64,000 nucleotides of DNA, taken from NCBI RefSeq assembly GCF_900106595.1, contig NZ_FNNC01000001.1, positions 434,001 to 498,000 on the forward strand. Direction: 5' to 3'. The DNA is from Marinococcus luteus (GTDB lineage: Bacteria; Bacillota; Bacilli; Bacillales; Marinococcaceae). A program made the position numbers and the translations under genes. This document shows, piece by piece, positions 1 through 8,970 of the stretch; position 1 is the stretch's first letter, and each line of letters opens with the position of its first letter. The notes beneath the pieces were generated by a model. It saw only the letters and a program-made list of their open reading frames with translations, was not told the DNA's origin and did no database searches.

Positions 1-58
1 CTGGAGAATAATCTCCGGCTTCAGCTTTTTACTTGCCGCTGGACTTCGAAAAGTCATA

Positions 59-358
59 TTATTTTCCGAAAGCCTGTTGGTCGTCATCCCTGTTAAAAGC
101 GTTGCGCGTGTGAAAGCATGGCGGCTGAGGGCGGTGGCTTAAATCATAGGAAGCCCACGGAGCCTTCAACACACGGGCGTCAGCCAAAAAGCATATGGAG
201 GTGCCGTTCACCGCGAACGGATGAAGAGTCTGAAACAATTTGTCGATGCTTTCGAACATTTTTGCTTTTTGTCCCTGAAGATACGGTTCTAAGCTGGCCG
301 CTGTCCCGACGAGCAGTTCTTTATCATAAAAAGTATAGCCAAACACGATGGAAGACAT
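59..358 (-). CDS. hypothetical protein, 99 aa
   Basis: I do not recognise this protein. The start chosen is the second Met of the open frame, because AAAGGAG lies 11 bases before it; the upstream Met has no such site. The product begins MSSIVFGYTFYDKELL, is soluble-looking, has no signal peptide, and carries a Pro/His/Cys-rich patch (RPQPPCFHTR) near the C-terminus. A plus-strand frame overlaps it but lacks a ribosome binding site. The gene stands alone; the next gene on this strand is the acetyltransferase upstream. Whether it is expressed is uncertain. Confidence 0.5.
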   Translation of the reverse strand: MSSIVFGYTFYDKELLVGTAASLEPYLQGQKAKMFESIDKLFQTLHPFAVNGTSICFLADARVLKAPWASYDLSHRPQPPCFHTRNAFNRDDDQQAFGK

Positions 359-590
359 AAAATTAAATACTCCTTTAAATGCAAACAAAAAGGCAGTTTC
401 TACCCGGAAGACAGAAACCTCCTGAAAGCATTTTTCCTAAATCAGACGTATATAAAGCTTGTTCAGCTGGCTGTGATAACAAAAGTTTAAAGAGAAGGGT
501 CAATACCCATATCTGTATGTATACCCCTTTTTTCCAATAATTACTCATGCTAAAAGACCTAATATAAAGGAGCAGGCTGTAAGCTTGGTG

Positions 591-1151
591 CTAAGCAGTA
601 ATTGAATACACTGCTGAATGTATTAAATGAGTTCCGTCCGCGGATCGTTCGTCATTTTTCAGGATACCGTCCAGCTGAAAGCCGGCCCTGGCAAGCATTG
701 CCGTGCCTGGATAGTTTCGTTCGTCTGTCCAGGCTTCGATTCGGTTCATTCCCAGCTCCTCCAAGGCGTAACGGACGACTTCCGTGACAGCTTCGAGTGC
801 AAATCCTCTGCGCTGGAAAGGGTCCAGTATCCAGTAGCCCAGCTCACAGCGTGGCACGTGCCAGGCAATTTCCTGAATAACTATGCTTCCAACGAAGGTG
901 CCATACTGCTTTTCAAACAGTAAATAGCGGAGCTTCTGCCTGGTTGAAAATTGCTCACAGGCTTTCGTTAAAAAGGCTTCAGTGCCCGCAAGCGTGGGCT
1001 GGTCCTGAAAGGCGCTCATCCATGTTTTCAGGCTGGAATGGGAGAGCTTGATCCCCTGAAAAACGGTGCCTGTATCCTGAATAACGTCTGGAATTCTCAA
1101 CCGGAGACGCCCGGTTTCTAATTTCTCCTTCACGGAGTTTTCCTCAAACAT
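591..1151 (-). CDS. GNAT N-acetyltransferase, RimJ/RimL-like
   Basis: Predicted acetyl-CoA-dependent N-acetyltransferase, 186 aa, the usual length for the RimJ/RimL branch of the GNAT fold. Seen: N-terminal TGRLRLR strand, central beta-strand motif GYWILDPFQRRGFA with the Q-R-R-G-x-A acetyl-CoA pyrophosphate loop, then ALEELGMNRIEAWTDERN and an A-R-A-G-F motif typical of the family C-terminal half. AGGAGG lies 8 bases before the ATG. The substrate (ribosomal protein N-terminus, amino acid or small molecule) cannot be told from sequence. Monocistronic. Confidence 0.85.
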   Translation of the reverse strand: MFEENSVKEKLETGRLRLRIPDVIQDTGTVFQGIKLSHSSLKTWMSAFQDQPTLAGTEAFLTKACEQFSTRQKLRYLLFEKQYGTFVGSIVIQEIAWHVPRCELGYWILDPFQRRGFALEAVTEVVRYALEELGMNRIEAWTDERNYPGTAMLARAGFQLDGILKNDERSADGTHLIHSAVYSITA

Positions 1152-1383
1152 AATGCGACCTCCTGCACCGTGGTATTTAAACCAATTTTATCCAATAAAA
1201 GGAAATTGAATAAAATTATATCATGAAAATGAGTGCAATGGGTGAAAAGCTGAACAATATTAAAAAGTATTCATTTACAAATGTTTGCAGAAAAATCATT
1301 CAAGGAATTAGAACAAAGGAATTGATATAACAGACGGTGACCGGACAGCCAGAGGAATTTTTAACACACAGGGGGCTTTAACA

Positions 1384-2454
1384 ATGGAATATGTTTATTT
1401 AGGAAACTCCGGACTGCGCGTGCCGAAGTATATACTTGGGACCATTCCCTTCAGCGGCACGAACGGATTTGAAGCAACAGGAAATATCGATGAAAACGAC
1501 GCCCGGCGCATAGTGGATATATCACTTGAAGCAGGTATGAACATGTTTGATACAGCGAACCTGTATTCGAAGGGCGATGCTGAACGCGTGTTGGGCTCCG
1601 CGATTAAAGGACGCCGGAACGAAGTGCTTCTGACGTCCAAAACCGGCTTTCATTTTGACAACGACCCGAACGCTCTCGGCGCATCCCGCAGCAACATCGA
1701 AGCGTCCATTGACCGGACGCTCGAGCGGCTCGGCACCGATCACCTGGACGTATATTTTGTGCATCTGTGGGACGGGCGCACACCTATAGAAGAAACCGTG
1801 GAAACAATGACCAATCTGGTGAAATCCGGAAAAATCCGGTACTGGGGCGTCTCCAACTACAGCGGCTGGGCGCTCGCAAGAACATTTTCGGTCGCGGAGC
1901 GTCCGGGCTACATCCCGCCGGTTACCCAGCAGATCTACTACACGCCGGAGGCAAGGGAAGCAGAATACGAGCTGCTGCCGGCAGGCCGTGAGCTTGGCGT
2001 AAGCTCAATGATCTGGAGTCCGCTTGGCGAAGGACTTCTTAACGGCAAGATCGGCCGGAATAAAAAAGCCCCGGCCAATACCCGCCAGGGCGAAGGCTGG
2101 CCGGAGCCGTGGATTCAGGACGAAGAACGCCTGTATCAGGTCATCGACGCGCTTGAAGAAGTAGCTGAAGGACGGAGTGCAACCGTACCGCAAATTGCCT
2201 ACGCATGGGTCAAGGATCGCCCGAACGTCGGTCCGATCGTCATTGCGGCCCGCAACGAAGAGCAGCTGCGTGAAAACCTGGCGTCGGCAGATATGTACCT
2301 GACGCAGGACGAGCATGACCGGATTGAATCCGTCGCACGTCCGGCACCCCTTTACCCGTTATGGCACCGGACGATGGCCGGCTTTGAAATGGGAAGTCCG
2401 TCCGAAATGCCATATCTGGAAGGATACAGGAAGTCGATGGGAATGGACGAATAA
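1384..2454 (+). CDS. aldo/keto reductase
   Basis: NAD(P)H-dependent oxidoreductase of the aldo/keto reductase superfamily, 356 aa, TIM barrel. The catalytic tetrad is visible: Asp and Tyr in NMFDTANLYS, Lys in LLTSKTGFH and His in YFVHLWD. KIRYWGVSNYSGW and the C-terminal GPIVIAARNEEQLRENL segment (cofactor phosphate site) also fit, resembling the YajO/YghZ-like branch. AGGGGGC precedes the ATG. A strong terminator follows, so it is transcribed alone. The physiological substrate is unknown; sugar or aldehyde reduction is only a family inference. Confidence 0.88.
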   Translation: MEYVYLGNSGLRVPKYILGTIPFSGTNGFEATGNIDENDARRIVDISLEAGMNMFDTANLYSKGDAERVLGSAIKGRRNEVLLTSKTGFHFDNDPNALGASRSNIEASIDRTLERLGTDHLDVYFVHLWDGRTPIEETVETMTNLVKSGKIRYWGVSNYSGWALARTFSVAERPGYIPPVTQQIYYTPEAREAEYELLPAGRELGVSSMIWSPLGEGLLNGKIGRNKKAPANTRQGEGWPEPWIQDEERLYQVIDALEEVAEGRSATVPQIAYAWVKDRPNVGPIVIAARNEEQLRENLASADMYLTQDEHDRIESVARPAPLYPLWHRTMAGFEMGSPSEMPYLEGYRKSMGMDE

Positions 2455-2497
2455 ATTTTATAAAAAGAATCAGATTTGTTAAGCAAAACTGGTTAAA

Positions 2498-2532
2498 GAA
2501 GCCGCTTACGAATATAAGCGGCTTCTTTTTTA
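2498..2532 (+). terminator. rho-independent terminator
   Basis: Perfect 11-bp stem GAAGCCGCTTA / TAAGCGGCTTC with a 6-base loop followed by a T run. It ends the aldo/keto reductase transcript and insulates the glucarate operon. Confidence 0.93.
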
Positions 2533-2575
2533 TGCTTTTTAACGAAGGAATAATTTAATCATTCAGAAAATTTAT

Positions 2576-2586
2576 TTGTCTTACAA
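2576..2586. promoter_or_regulatory. FadR-type operator copy 1
   Basis: TTGTCTTACAA, a TTGT-N3-ACAA palindrome matching the TNGTnnnACNA pattern of FadR-subfamily GntR regulators. It lies in the long context ATTTGTCTTACA that recurs exactly 50 bp downstream. Confidence 0.65.
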
Positions 2587-2608
2587 TAAAATAATTTTAC
2601 AAAACAGA

Positions 2609-2637
2609 TTGACTTTTTTGTCTATTTGTCTTACATT
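2609..2637 (+). promoter_or_regulatory. sigma-A promoter of the glucarate operon
   Basis: TTGACT at 2609-2614, 17-bp spacer, TACATT at 2632-2637. The -10 hexamer overlaps operator copy 2, so binding there would block RNA polymerase. Confidence 0.7.
2626..2636. promoter_or_regulatory. FadR-type operator copy 2
   Basis: TTGTCTTACAT, an imperfect repeat of copy 1 in the same ATTTGTCTTACA context, overlapping the -10 box. Two sites 50 bp apart could allow looping or cooperative autorepression by the regulator encoded immediately downstream. Confidence 0.65.
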
Positions 2638-2671
2638 AAAATCACGAAATGAACAGAAAGGAGGGTAAACA

Positions 2672-3382
2672 TTGAAAGAGAACGATCCGTTACAAATAAA
2701 ATCAGTAAAAAGAAAAACGTTAGCCAATCAGGTCATTGAACAAATTATTGATTTACTGTTAAGCGAACAGTTAAAAGCGGGGGACAAGCTTCCTTCAGAA
2801 ATGGAACTGATGGAAATGCTTCACGTCAGCAGGCCGGTACTCCGGGAAGCGTTAAGCTCGCTGGAAGCCCTTGGTATTATCAACCGGAAAACGAAGGAAG
2901 GCACATTCTTTTCCACTAAAGTTGGCAGCGAGCCATTTAAGATTATGCTCGCTTTATCCGTAGGAGATATTGATAATGTCATAGAGATCCGTCTGACTCA
3001 TGAGCTGGGATTAGTGGGTCTGGCAGCAGAAAAAATATCAGAGCTGGAGCTTAAAAAGCTCAGCGAAAATATTGAAGAAATGGAACAAACGAATGAAGAT
3101 TACACGGAAATCGACCGGGAATTTCACCGCATCATTGCTTACAGTGGCAGCAATTCCTTAACAGAAGGCATGATTGATCCGATTCTGAATATGTATGACA
3201 AAACGCTCGAAAATATCGCTTTAAAGGATCGGAGCAAATCAAAAACGGTCCAGCAGCATAAAGACATCTACCATGCATTGCTAAACCGTGATCCGATTGA
3301 AGCTTACAGAAGCATGTATAACCATCTTGATCATGTGCGTGACCGCATAGGCCGATCGGTAGAAGACAGAAGAATTAACTAA
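2672..3382 (+). CDS. FadR-family GntR transcriptional regulator of glucarate operon
   Basis: DNA-binding regulator of 236 aa. N-terminal winged helix at about residues 10-80 (LANQVIEQIIDLLLSEQ, then GDKLPSEMELMEMLHVS and RPVLREALSSLEALGII), followed by an all-helical FCD ligand-binding domain (about 95-225). The start is TTG, 8 bases after AAAGGAGGG. It is the first gene of the operon and two FadR-type palindromes lie in its own promoter, so it very probably autoregulates and derepresses the pathway in response to glucarate or an intermediate (inference). Position resembles ycbG, the GntR gene of the Bacillus glucarate/galactarate cluster. Confidence 0.88.
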   Translation: MKENDPLQIKSVKRKTLANQVIEQIIDLLLSEQLKAGDKLPSEMELMEMLHVSRPVLREALSSLEALGIINRKTKEGTFFSTKVGSEPFKIMLALSVGDIDNVIEIRLTHELGLVGLAAEKISELELKKLSENIEEMEQTNEDYTEIDREFHRIIAYSGSNSLTEGMIDPILNMYDKTLENIALKDRSKSKTVQQHKDIYHALLNRDPIEAYRSMYNHLDHVRDRIGRSVEDRRIN

Positions 3383-3397
3383 AAGGAGGAAGAGAGT

Positions 3398-4327
3398 ATG
3401 CCAGCAGACCGTACCCCGCCGACTGGAATTTCAGGATTTCCGGTTACCCCCTATTTTGAAAGCGGTGCCATTGATGAACAGGCGCTGCAGGAAAACATAG
3501 AATTTTTGCTTGAAGAAGGATTAGAGTCCATTTTTATCGCCTGTGGGGCAGGAGAAATTACTAACTTAAGTACCGAAGAGTTTGATAAGGCAGCTCAATT
3601 AGCCATTTCAAAAGTAAACGGCCGGGTTCCGGTGTACACCGGGGTGGGTGGAAACCTGCTCGACGCAGTGGAAAAAGCAGAGATTTCCGAAAAACGCGGT
3701 GCAGACGGCTATCTGGTTCTTCCTCCGTATTTAGTTGAAAGTGAACAGGAAGGCCTCTATGAATACTACAAAGCTATCGTTACCAGTACAGATTTAAATG
3801 CGGTGTTGTATCAAAGAGCGAATGCCGTCGTGAATTTGAACACGCTGCAAAGGCTGACGGAATTTCCTCAGGTTGTAGGCTTGAAGGACGGCGTCGGGGA
3901 CATGGAGTTAAATGTGGAGCTCACGCAGGAAATTGGCGATCGCCTTGGGTGGCTGAACGGGATGCCGATGGCAGAAGTAACAATGCCGGCCTATCTGCCG
4001 CTTGGATATAACTGTTATTCCTCCGCCATTTCAAACTACATTCCGCACATTTCCAGAAGATTTTATGATGCCCTTCTGGAACAGGATCAGGCAACAGTAA
4101 ATGATATCTACCATAACATTATTCTGCCGATTAACCGTGTAAGAAGAAAAAGAAAGGGATACGCTGTTTCTTTAATCAAAGCCGGAATGGAAATTGTAGG
4201 ACTTCCTGTAAGGAACACGGTACGCCCGCCAGTCGTACCGGTGGAAAAAGAGCATTATGAAGAATTGAGGCAGATTTTAAAAACAGCACATGAAAAATAT
4301 CCGTCCAGCCGGAAAGTATCTATTTAA
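3398..4327 (+). CDS. kdgD: 5-dehydro-4-deoxyglucarate dehydratase
   Basis: Class I aldolase-fold enzyme of the DapA family, 309 aa, converting 5-keto-4-deoxy-D-glucarate to 2,5-dioxopentanoate (alpha-ketoglutarate semialdehyde) with loss of CO2 and water. Seen: [17 protein letters not shown] substrate loop (Gly-Glu-Ile replaces the usual DapA GTTGE), catalytic Tyr in VLYQRANA and Schiff-base Lys in [18 protein letters not shown] precedes the ATG, 15 bases after the regulator. The adjacent aldehyde dehydrogenase takes its product, which fixes the assignment among DapA paralogues. Confidence 0.9.
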   Translation: MPADRTPPTGISGFPVTPYFESGAIDEQALQENIEFLLEEGLESIFIACGAGEITNLSTEEFDKAAQLAISKVNGRVPVYTGVGGNLLDAVEKAEISEKRGADGYLVLPPYLVESEQEGLYEYYKAIVTSTDLNAVLYQRANAVVNLNTLQRLTEFPQVVGLKDGVGDMELNVELTQEIGDRLGWLNGMPMAEVTMPAYLPLGYNCYSSAISNYIPHISRRFYDALLEQDQATVNDIYHNIILPINRVRRKRKGYAVSLIKAGMEIVGLPVRNTVRPPVVPVEKEHYEELRQILKTAHEKYPSSRKVSI

Positions 4328-4353
4328 TTTTTAAAAATGGAGGGGAAGCTTTT

Positions 4354-5814
4354 ATGCAGACAGCAGCAAAAAACGCATTTTCGAACTATATTAACGGTGA
4401 ATGGGTAAAATCCAGCACCAATGAAGTGAGCACGAACAAAAATCCGGCCGACCTTAATGATGTCGTAGGCACCATTCAAAAATCAGGAGAAGAGGACCTC
4501 AACCAAGCTGTGGAAGCAGCGGATCAGGCCAAAAAATCCTGGGGCAAATTAGCAGGAGCCGACCGGGGACAGTACTTATATAAAGTGGCGGAAATTGTCG
4601 AGCAGCGTAAGGATGAAATTGCCGAATGCATGACCCGGGAAATGGGAAAAACGCTTCCGGAGGCCAAGGGAGAAACGGCACGCGGAGTAGCGATTCTCAG
4701 ATACTATGCCGGCGAAGGCATGAGAAAGATTGGGGATGTGATTCCTTCGTCAGACAAAGATGCATTGATGTTTACGACCCGCGCTCCGCTTGGCGTTGTA
4801 GGAGTTATCACGCCCTGGAACTTCCCGGTAGCAATACCAATGTGGAAATCTGCGCCGGCGCTCATCTACGGCAACACTGTCGTTATTAAACCGGCAACGG
4901 AAGCCGCCTTAACGTGCGCGAAGCTGATGGAATGCTTTGCCGAAGCGGGAATGCCGGCAGGCGTCATTAATATGGTTACCGGCCCGGGCTCTGTGATCGG
5001 CCAGGGAATTGCTGAGCACAGTAAAGTAAACGCACTGACATTTACGGGCTCGAATACCGTAGGGAAGAAGCTTGGACAGATTGCTCTCTCCCGCGGAGCC
5101 AAGTACCAGTTGGAAATGGGCGGAAAAAACCCTGTCATCGTCGCAGAGGATGCAGACCTTGATTTAGCTGTCGACGCCACAATCAGCGGCGGCTTAAAAT
5201 CCACCGGACAAAAATGTACAGCCACAAGCCGCGTTATTGTTCATAGCAGTGTTTATGAAACATTTAAAGAAAAATTACTGGAAAAGACGAAAGAAATTAC
5301 TGTTGGAGATGGGCTGAAGGAAGGCATCTGGATGGGACCAAGTGCCAGTGAAGCTCAATTAAACACTGTACTTTCCTATATTGAGAAAGGAAAAGAGGAA
5401 GGCGGAGAACTCCTCTGCGGGGGAAACCGGATAAAAGAGAATGGCTTTGACCAGGGCTATTTTGTAGAACCAACCGTTTTTGACAATATTACTTCGGATA
5501 TGACCATCGCCCAGGAGGAAATATTCGGACCGGTGCTTGCGTTAATGAAAGTAGACGATCTTGAAGAAGGCATCGAGCTTGCAAATAACGTGGAGTACGG
5601 ACTAAGTGCATCGATTTTCACCTCCAATGTCCAGAAAATGCTTTCCTTTATTGATGATATGGATGCCGGACTTGTGCGGGTGAATGCCGAAAGTGCAGGC
5701 GTTGAACTGCAGGCACCGTTTGGCGGCATGAAGCAGTCCAGCTCACATACGAGAGAGCAGGGAGAGGCAGCGAAGGAATTTTTCACCGCCGTGAAAACGG
5801 TGTTTATCAAATAA
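4354..5814 (+). CDS. gucD: alpha-ketoglutarate semialdehyde dehydrogenase
   Basis: NAD(P)-dependent aldehyde dehydrogenase, 486 aa, oxidising 2,5-dioxopentanoate to 2-oxoglutarate, the last step of glucarate breakdown. Seen: [31 protein letters not shown] coenzyme loop, general base Glu in QLEMGGKNP, nucleophile Cys in [10 protein letters not shown], and [18 protein letters not shown] precedes the ATG. Specificity comes from context: it directly follows kdgD, as ycbD follows ycbC in B. subtilis. A hairpin terminator immediately after its stop may lower read-through into the transporter genes. Confidence 0.9.
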   Translation: MQTAAKNAFSNYINGEWVKSSTNEVSTNKNPADLNDVVGTIQKSGEEDLNQAVEAADQAKKSWGKLAGADRGQYLYKVAEIVEQRKDEIAECMTREMGKTLPEAKGETARGVAILRYYAGEGMRKIGDVIPSSDKDALMFTTRAPLGVVGVITPWNFPVAIPMWKSAPALIYGNTVVIKPATEAALTCAKLMECFAEAGMPAGVINMVTGPGSVIGQGIAEHSKVNALTFTGSNTVGKKLGQIALSRGAKYQLEMGGKNPVIVAEDADLDLAVDATISGGLKSTGQKCTATSRVIVHSSVYETFKEKLLEKTKEITVGDGLKEGIWMGPSASEAQLNTVLSYIEKGKEEGGELLCGGNRIKENGFDQGYFVEPTVFDNITSDMTIAQEEIFGPVLALMKVDDLEEGIELANNVEYGLSASIFTSNVQKMLSFIDDMDAGLVRVNAESAGVELQAPFGGMKQSSSHTREQGEAAKEFFTAVKTVFIK

Positions 5815-5837
5815 AAAGGGGGTCTCTCCCCTTTTTT
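5813..5837 (+). terminator. intra-operon terminator after gucD
   Basis: AAAAAGGGG / CCCCTTTTT stem with a GTCTCT loop and T tail. It sits between enzyme and transporter genes, so it probably attenuates rather than fully ends transcription, or marks the start of a second unit. Confidence 0.75.
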
Positions 5838-5846
5838 AAAGAAAAA

Positions 5847-5860
5847 TGAAAGCGTTTTAA
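5847..5860. promoter_or_regulatory. candidate CcpA cre site before tctC
   Basis: TGAAAGCGTTTTAA matches the cre consensus TGWAANCGNTNWCA at all but one position. Location just upstream of the transporter gene fits catabolite repression of uptake of a secondary carbon source. Confidence 0.5.
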
Positions 5861-5884
5861 TAAAAATTTGAAGAGGTGAATGCG

Positions 5885-6955
5885 ATGAAAAAAATGATGG
5901 CTTTAGTTTCTGTTGGTTCGATGGGATTTATGCTGGCGGCCTGCGGGACAGGAGATTCGGGAGGGCAAGGAGAACAAACGAGCGGCCAGGAGGGCAGCAG
6001 CACAACCATCGATCCCAACCGGGTACGTACCGTGATTGGTTCTTCCTCGACGGGAGGCGACACGTATCAGACTGCGGATGCTGCGACGAGGAATCTTGAA
6101 GAAGTCCTCGATACTAATATGCAGGTGGATGCGGTTGGAGCGGATCGGGCGTTCAGCGAAATGTCCGGAGCTCAGGATGATGGAAGCACTATCATGTATT
6201 TCCACGACATGGCTTATCTTGGGGTGGAATACGGAAGCTTTAGCGAAGATTACGAGCTGGAAAACTGGACGATTGGACCTATGGTGGCGACAAATCCAGG
6301 GAATGCATTTTTAACCTCTGCCGATGCCCCTTACGACACCATGGCAGAGTCGATCGAGTGGCTGGAGGACAATCCGGATGAAACGGTATCGGTAGCTCTG
6401 GAAGAGGGCGGCGTTTCTGAAATCGTATTCGACGGCTACTACTTGTGGGCTGAAGAAGAATACGGGTCAGAAATAACGGATCGGATTGAAGTGTACGTAA
6501 CGGGCTCTCAGGAGGATAAAAACCAGGCTCTGTGGGATGGTAACGCTGACATTATCCACGGCTCCATAGGGGCTAATAATGAATACACCGAAGACGGCGT
6601 GGAAGACGATATCAAAATGAAGTTCCTGGGTGTAACTACGGAGGAACGTGTAGATGGATTCGATATTCCGACCTTTGCGGAGCAGGGTATTACGGTTGAC
6701 GGAGAAGAATTCGTGTTTGAAAAAGAGTTTTTCTTCCTGCTTCCTAAAGACATTGATGAAAGTTACACCACGGCTTTGGATAACGCGATGGCAGAATTAG
6801 CAGAAGATGAAGAATTTGCTGAGGCTTTGAATAAAAATACGTATACAGTAAATCATATGCCTTCTGATGAAGCGGAAGAGCATCTCATGGAAAAACGTGA
6901 AAACATGCAAAGTATTATTGAACAAGCTCCTGATCTGAACGACCTGGCTAAATAA
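5885..6955 (+). CDS. TctC-type solute-binding lipoprotein (putative glucarate)
   Basis: Extracytoplasmic binding protein of a tripartite tricarboxylate transporter, 356 aa. The ATG chosen lies 7 bases after AAGAGGTG; an in-frame GTG nine bases earlier overlaps that site. Signal peptide with lipobox LAAC, then an acidic Gly/Ser/Gln linker and the Bug-type fold starting VRTVIGSSSTGGDTYQTADA. TctB and TctA follow. In B. subtilis the same enzymes sit next to an MFS permease (GudP), so here the tripartite system probably takes over glucarate or galactarate import; substrate is inferred from context only. Confidence 0.85.
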   Translation: MKKMMALVSVGSMGFMLAACGTGDSGGQGEQTSGQEGSSTTIDPNRVRTVIGSSSTGGDTYQTADAATRNLEEVLDTNMQVDAVGADRAFSEMSGAQDDGSTIMYFHDMAYLGVEYGSFSEDYELENWTIGPMVATNPGNAFLTSADAPYDTMAESIEWLEDNPDETVSVALEEGGVSEIVFDGYYLWAEEEYGSEITDRIEVYVTGSQEDKNQALWDGNADIIHGSIGANNEYTEDGVEDDIKMKFLGVTTEERVDGFDIPTFAEQGITVDGEEFVFEKEFFFLLPKDIDESYTTALDNAMAELAEDEEFAEALNKNTYTVNHMPSDEAEEHLMEKRENMQSIIEQAPDLNDLAK

Positions 6956-6970
6956 TAATAGAGAGAGGCT

Positions 6971-6996
6971 GGCTGTGCAGCTGAACCTGCACAGCC
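6971..6996 (+). other. intercistronic hairpin between tctC and tctB
   Basis: GGCTGTGCAG / CTGCACAGCC, a perfect 10-bp stem with loop CTGAAC and only a short TTT after it. Such structures often stabilise the binding-protein mRNA or cut distal expression, giving more binding protein than membrane subunits. Confidence 0.7.
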
Positions 6997-7020
6997 CTGC
7001 TTTAAAAGGGAGGCCGGCAG

Positions 7021-7428
7021 ATGACTATTGCTTTTTTCACTATGGATATATCGTTTAATGAATACCATTTGATTTTCCCCCGGATTATCATCGGCGCGCT
7101 GATTATTCTGGCGGTCGCATTGCTTCTACAGAAAGGAATACAGCTGCTAAAAAGAAAAGAAAAGCGCCCAAAGCCATTTCGTTTCTTTTCCGAAAACTAC
7201 GATGCAAAAAAGTTTTACGCCACGCTGGTTTTGCTTGTTCTGTATCCGCCAGCGCTCAGTTTATTCGGTTTTTTGCCAGCCAGTATTCTGTTTATGTTTT
7301 TAATTACGATTCTCTATGCGGGCCAATTTAATAAAAAGACCATCATTGTATCGATATCGAATTCGTTGGCTTCGTCCATTGCTGTATGGTATGTATTCGG
7401 CCAGTTATTCGATATAACTTTACCGTAA
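7021..7428 (+). CDS. TctB small membrane subunit of tripartite transporter
   Basis: Small integral membrane protein, 135 aa, with about four hydrophobic helices (IIIGALIILAVALLL; YATLVLLVLYPPALSLFGFLPAS; ILFMFLITILYA; IIVSISNSLASSIAVWYVF), the size and layout of TctB. AAGGGAGG precedes the ATG. TctB sequences diverge strongly, so assignment relies on size, topology and position between TctC and TctA. Confidence 0.85.
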   Translation: MTIAFFTMDISFNEYHLIFPRIIIGALIILAVALLLQKGIQLLKRKEKRPKPFRFFSENYDAKKFYATLVLLVLYPPALSLFGFLPASILFMFLITILYAGQFNKKTIIVSISNSLASSIAVWYVFGQLFDITLP

Positions 7429-7441
7429 GGAGGGGAGTCGA

Positions 7442-8938
7442 ATGCTGGCTTTTGAAATAATTACACCATTCACCGTTCTATTATGTTTCCTGGGTGTATT
7501 CATCGGCATTATTATGGGCGCGATTCCTGGCATGACGGCTACCATGGCGATCGCAATCTTTCTGCCGCTCACCTACGTACTGGAAATGGTGGATTCTATT
7601 GGGCTGTTGATAGGTTTATACGTTGGTGGTATCAGCGGGGGGCTGGTCCCAGCCATCCTGCTGAACATACCGGGAACACCTTCCTCGCTCTGTACGACAT
7701 TTGACGGTTATCCGATGACGCAGAAAGGCGAAGGAGAAAAGGCGTTAAAAGTAGGTATCACAGCTTCAATTATCGGAGGGTTTTTCAGTTTAACGGTTCT
7801 GTATCTCTTTGCTCCTTTTTTAGCTTCTGTGGCTATTGATTTTACCTCGGTGGATAAATTTTTGATTATTGTTTTTGCGCTCACCATTATCGCATCTATC
7901 TCTAAGGGAAGCCTTATTGGCGGATTGTTCAGCGGAGTACTGGGAATATTCATCAGTCTGATCGGCCGGTTTCCGGATAATAACGAAATGCGCTTAATGC
8001 CGCCAGGTTTAGAGGAACAGCTGGTTTATGGGTTTTCCCTGCTTCCAGTATTGATCGGCCTGTTTGCTGTAGGGCAGATTCTTCAGGAAGCGGAAGAGGG
8101 AATGAAACCAGCTTCCCATCAAAAATTAGATCTGAAGAAAACCGAAAAAAATAAATTCAGTCTGAAAATATTTAAAGGCCAGTATATCAACACCGCCCGC
8201 TCCTCCTTAATTGGTACGTTCGTCGGTATGCTTCCTGGTGTAGGCGGCAGTGCGGCCTCCATTACGGCCTACTCTCAGACGAAAAACTTTTCAAAGCATC
8301 CGGAGCGGTTAGGTACTGGAGAGCCGGAAGGGCTGATTTCGAGTGAATCGGCCAACAATGGGCTGATTGGCGGAGCATTAATTCCGCTGCTTACCCTCGG
8401 CATTCCAGGCGACAGCACGACCGCCATACTAATTGGTGCATTTTTACTGCAGGGAGTTCAAGTCGGGCCGCTATTTATTTCCTCAAATCCGGATTTATGG
8501 AGCGGTATCGTTATCACTCTGGTCGTGGCAAATATTGCGATGTTTATATTAATGTTTTTCTCTATTAAATATTTCGCGAAAATTGTTTTTATCCCCAAAT
8601 ACATCATCTTTCCTATCATTGTATTGATGTGTGTAGTTGGCTCCTACGCAATTAACAGCGGCATTATGTTTGACGTCTGGACGCTCCTGATATTCGGCGT
8701 ATTAGGTTATATTTTTCCAAAAATAGGAGTGCAGATTCCTGCATTTTTAATAGGCTTTATTCTGGGCATGGAAGCCGAAAAGTATTTTGTGGACAGTTTA
8801 AAGGGAAGCGGAGGCGACCTGACGGTATTTTTCACACAGGGACCGATCGCGATTGTGTTATGGATTTTGATCCTCGGTTCGCTCGTTTATGCGTTTATTG
8901 ACAGCCAGAAATCAAAGAAAAATCAGGCAAGCACGTAA
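7442..8938 (+). CDS. TctA large permease subunit of tripartite transporter
   Basis: Main channel subunit, 498 aa, about 11-12 membrane helices, presumably driven by the cation gradient. Family signatures visible: GAIPGMTATMAIAIFLPLT, VPAILLNIPGTPSSLCTTFD in the first half, and the repeat counterpart GMLPGVGGSAAS plus LTLGIPGDSTTAILIGA in the second. AAGGAGGGG precedes the ATG, 13 bases after tctB. With TctC and TctB it forms the uptake system of the glucarate operon. Confidence 0.93.
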   Translation: MLAFEIITPFTVLLCFLGVFIGIIMGAIPGMTATMAIAIFLPLTYVLEMVDSIGLLIGLYVGGISGGLVPAILLNIPGTPSSLCTTFDGYPMTQKGEGEKALKVGITASIIGGFFSLTVLYLFAPFLASVAIDFTSVDKFLIIVFALTIIASISKGSLIGGLFSGVLGIFISLIGRFPDNNEMRLMPPGLEEQLVYGFSLLPVLIGLFAVGQILQEAEEGMKPASHQKLDLKKTEKNKFSLKIFKGQYINTARSSLIGTFVGMLPGVGGSAASITAYSQTKNFSKHPERLGTGEPEGLISSESANNGLIGGALIPLLTLGIPGDSTTAILIGAFLLQGVQVGPLFISSNPDLWSGIVITLVVANIAMFILMFFSIKYFAKIVFIPKYIIFPIIVLMCVVGSYAINSGIMFDVWTLLIFGVLGYIFPKIGVQIPAFLIGFILGMEAEKYFVDSLKGSGGDLTVFFTQGPIAIVLWILILGSLVYAFIDSQKSKKNQAST

Positions 8939-8970
8939 ATGACAAGATAAATTGATAGGAGTGGATATCA

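Noticed and set aside
1-18. Short hairpin GGAGA-N4-TCTCC at the window start
   Set aside because: Very small, cut by the window edge and not followed by a T run; cannot be interpreted.
118-360. Plus-strand open frame opposite the 99-aa gene
   Set aside because: No ribosome binding site and composition of a shadow frame; the minus frame has AAAGGAG before its start.
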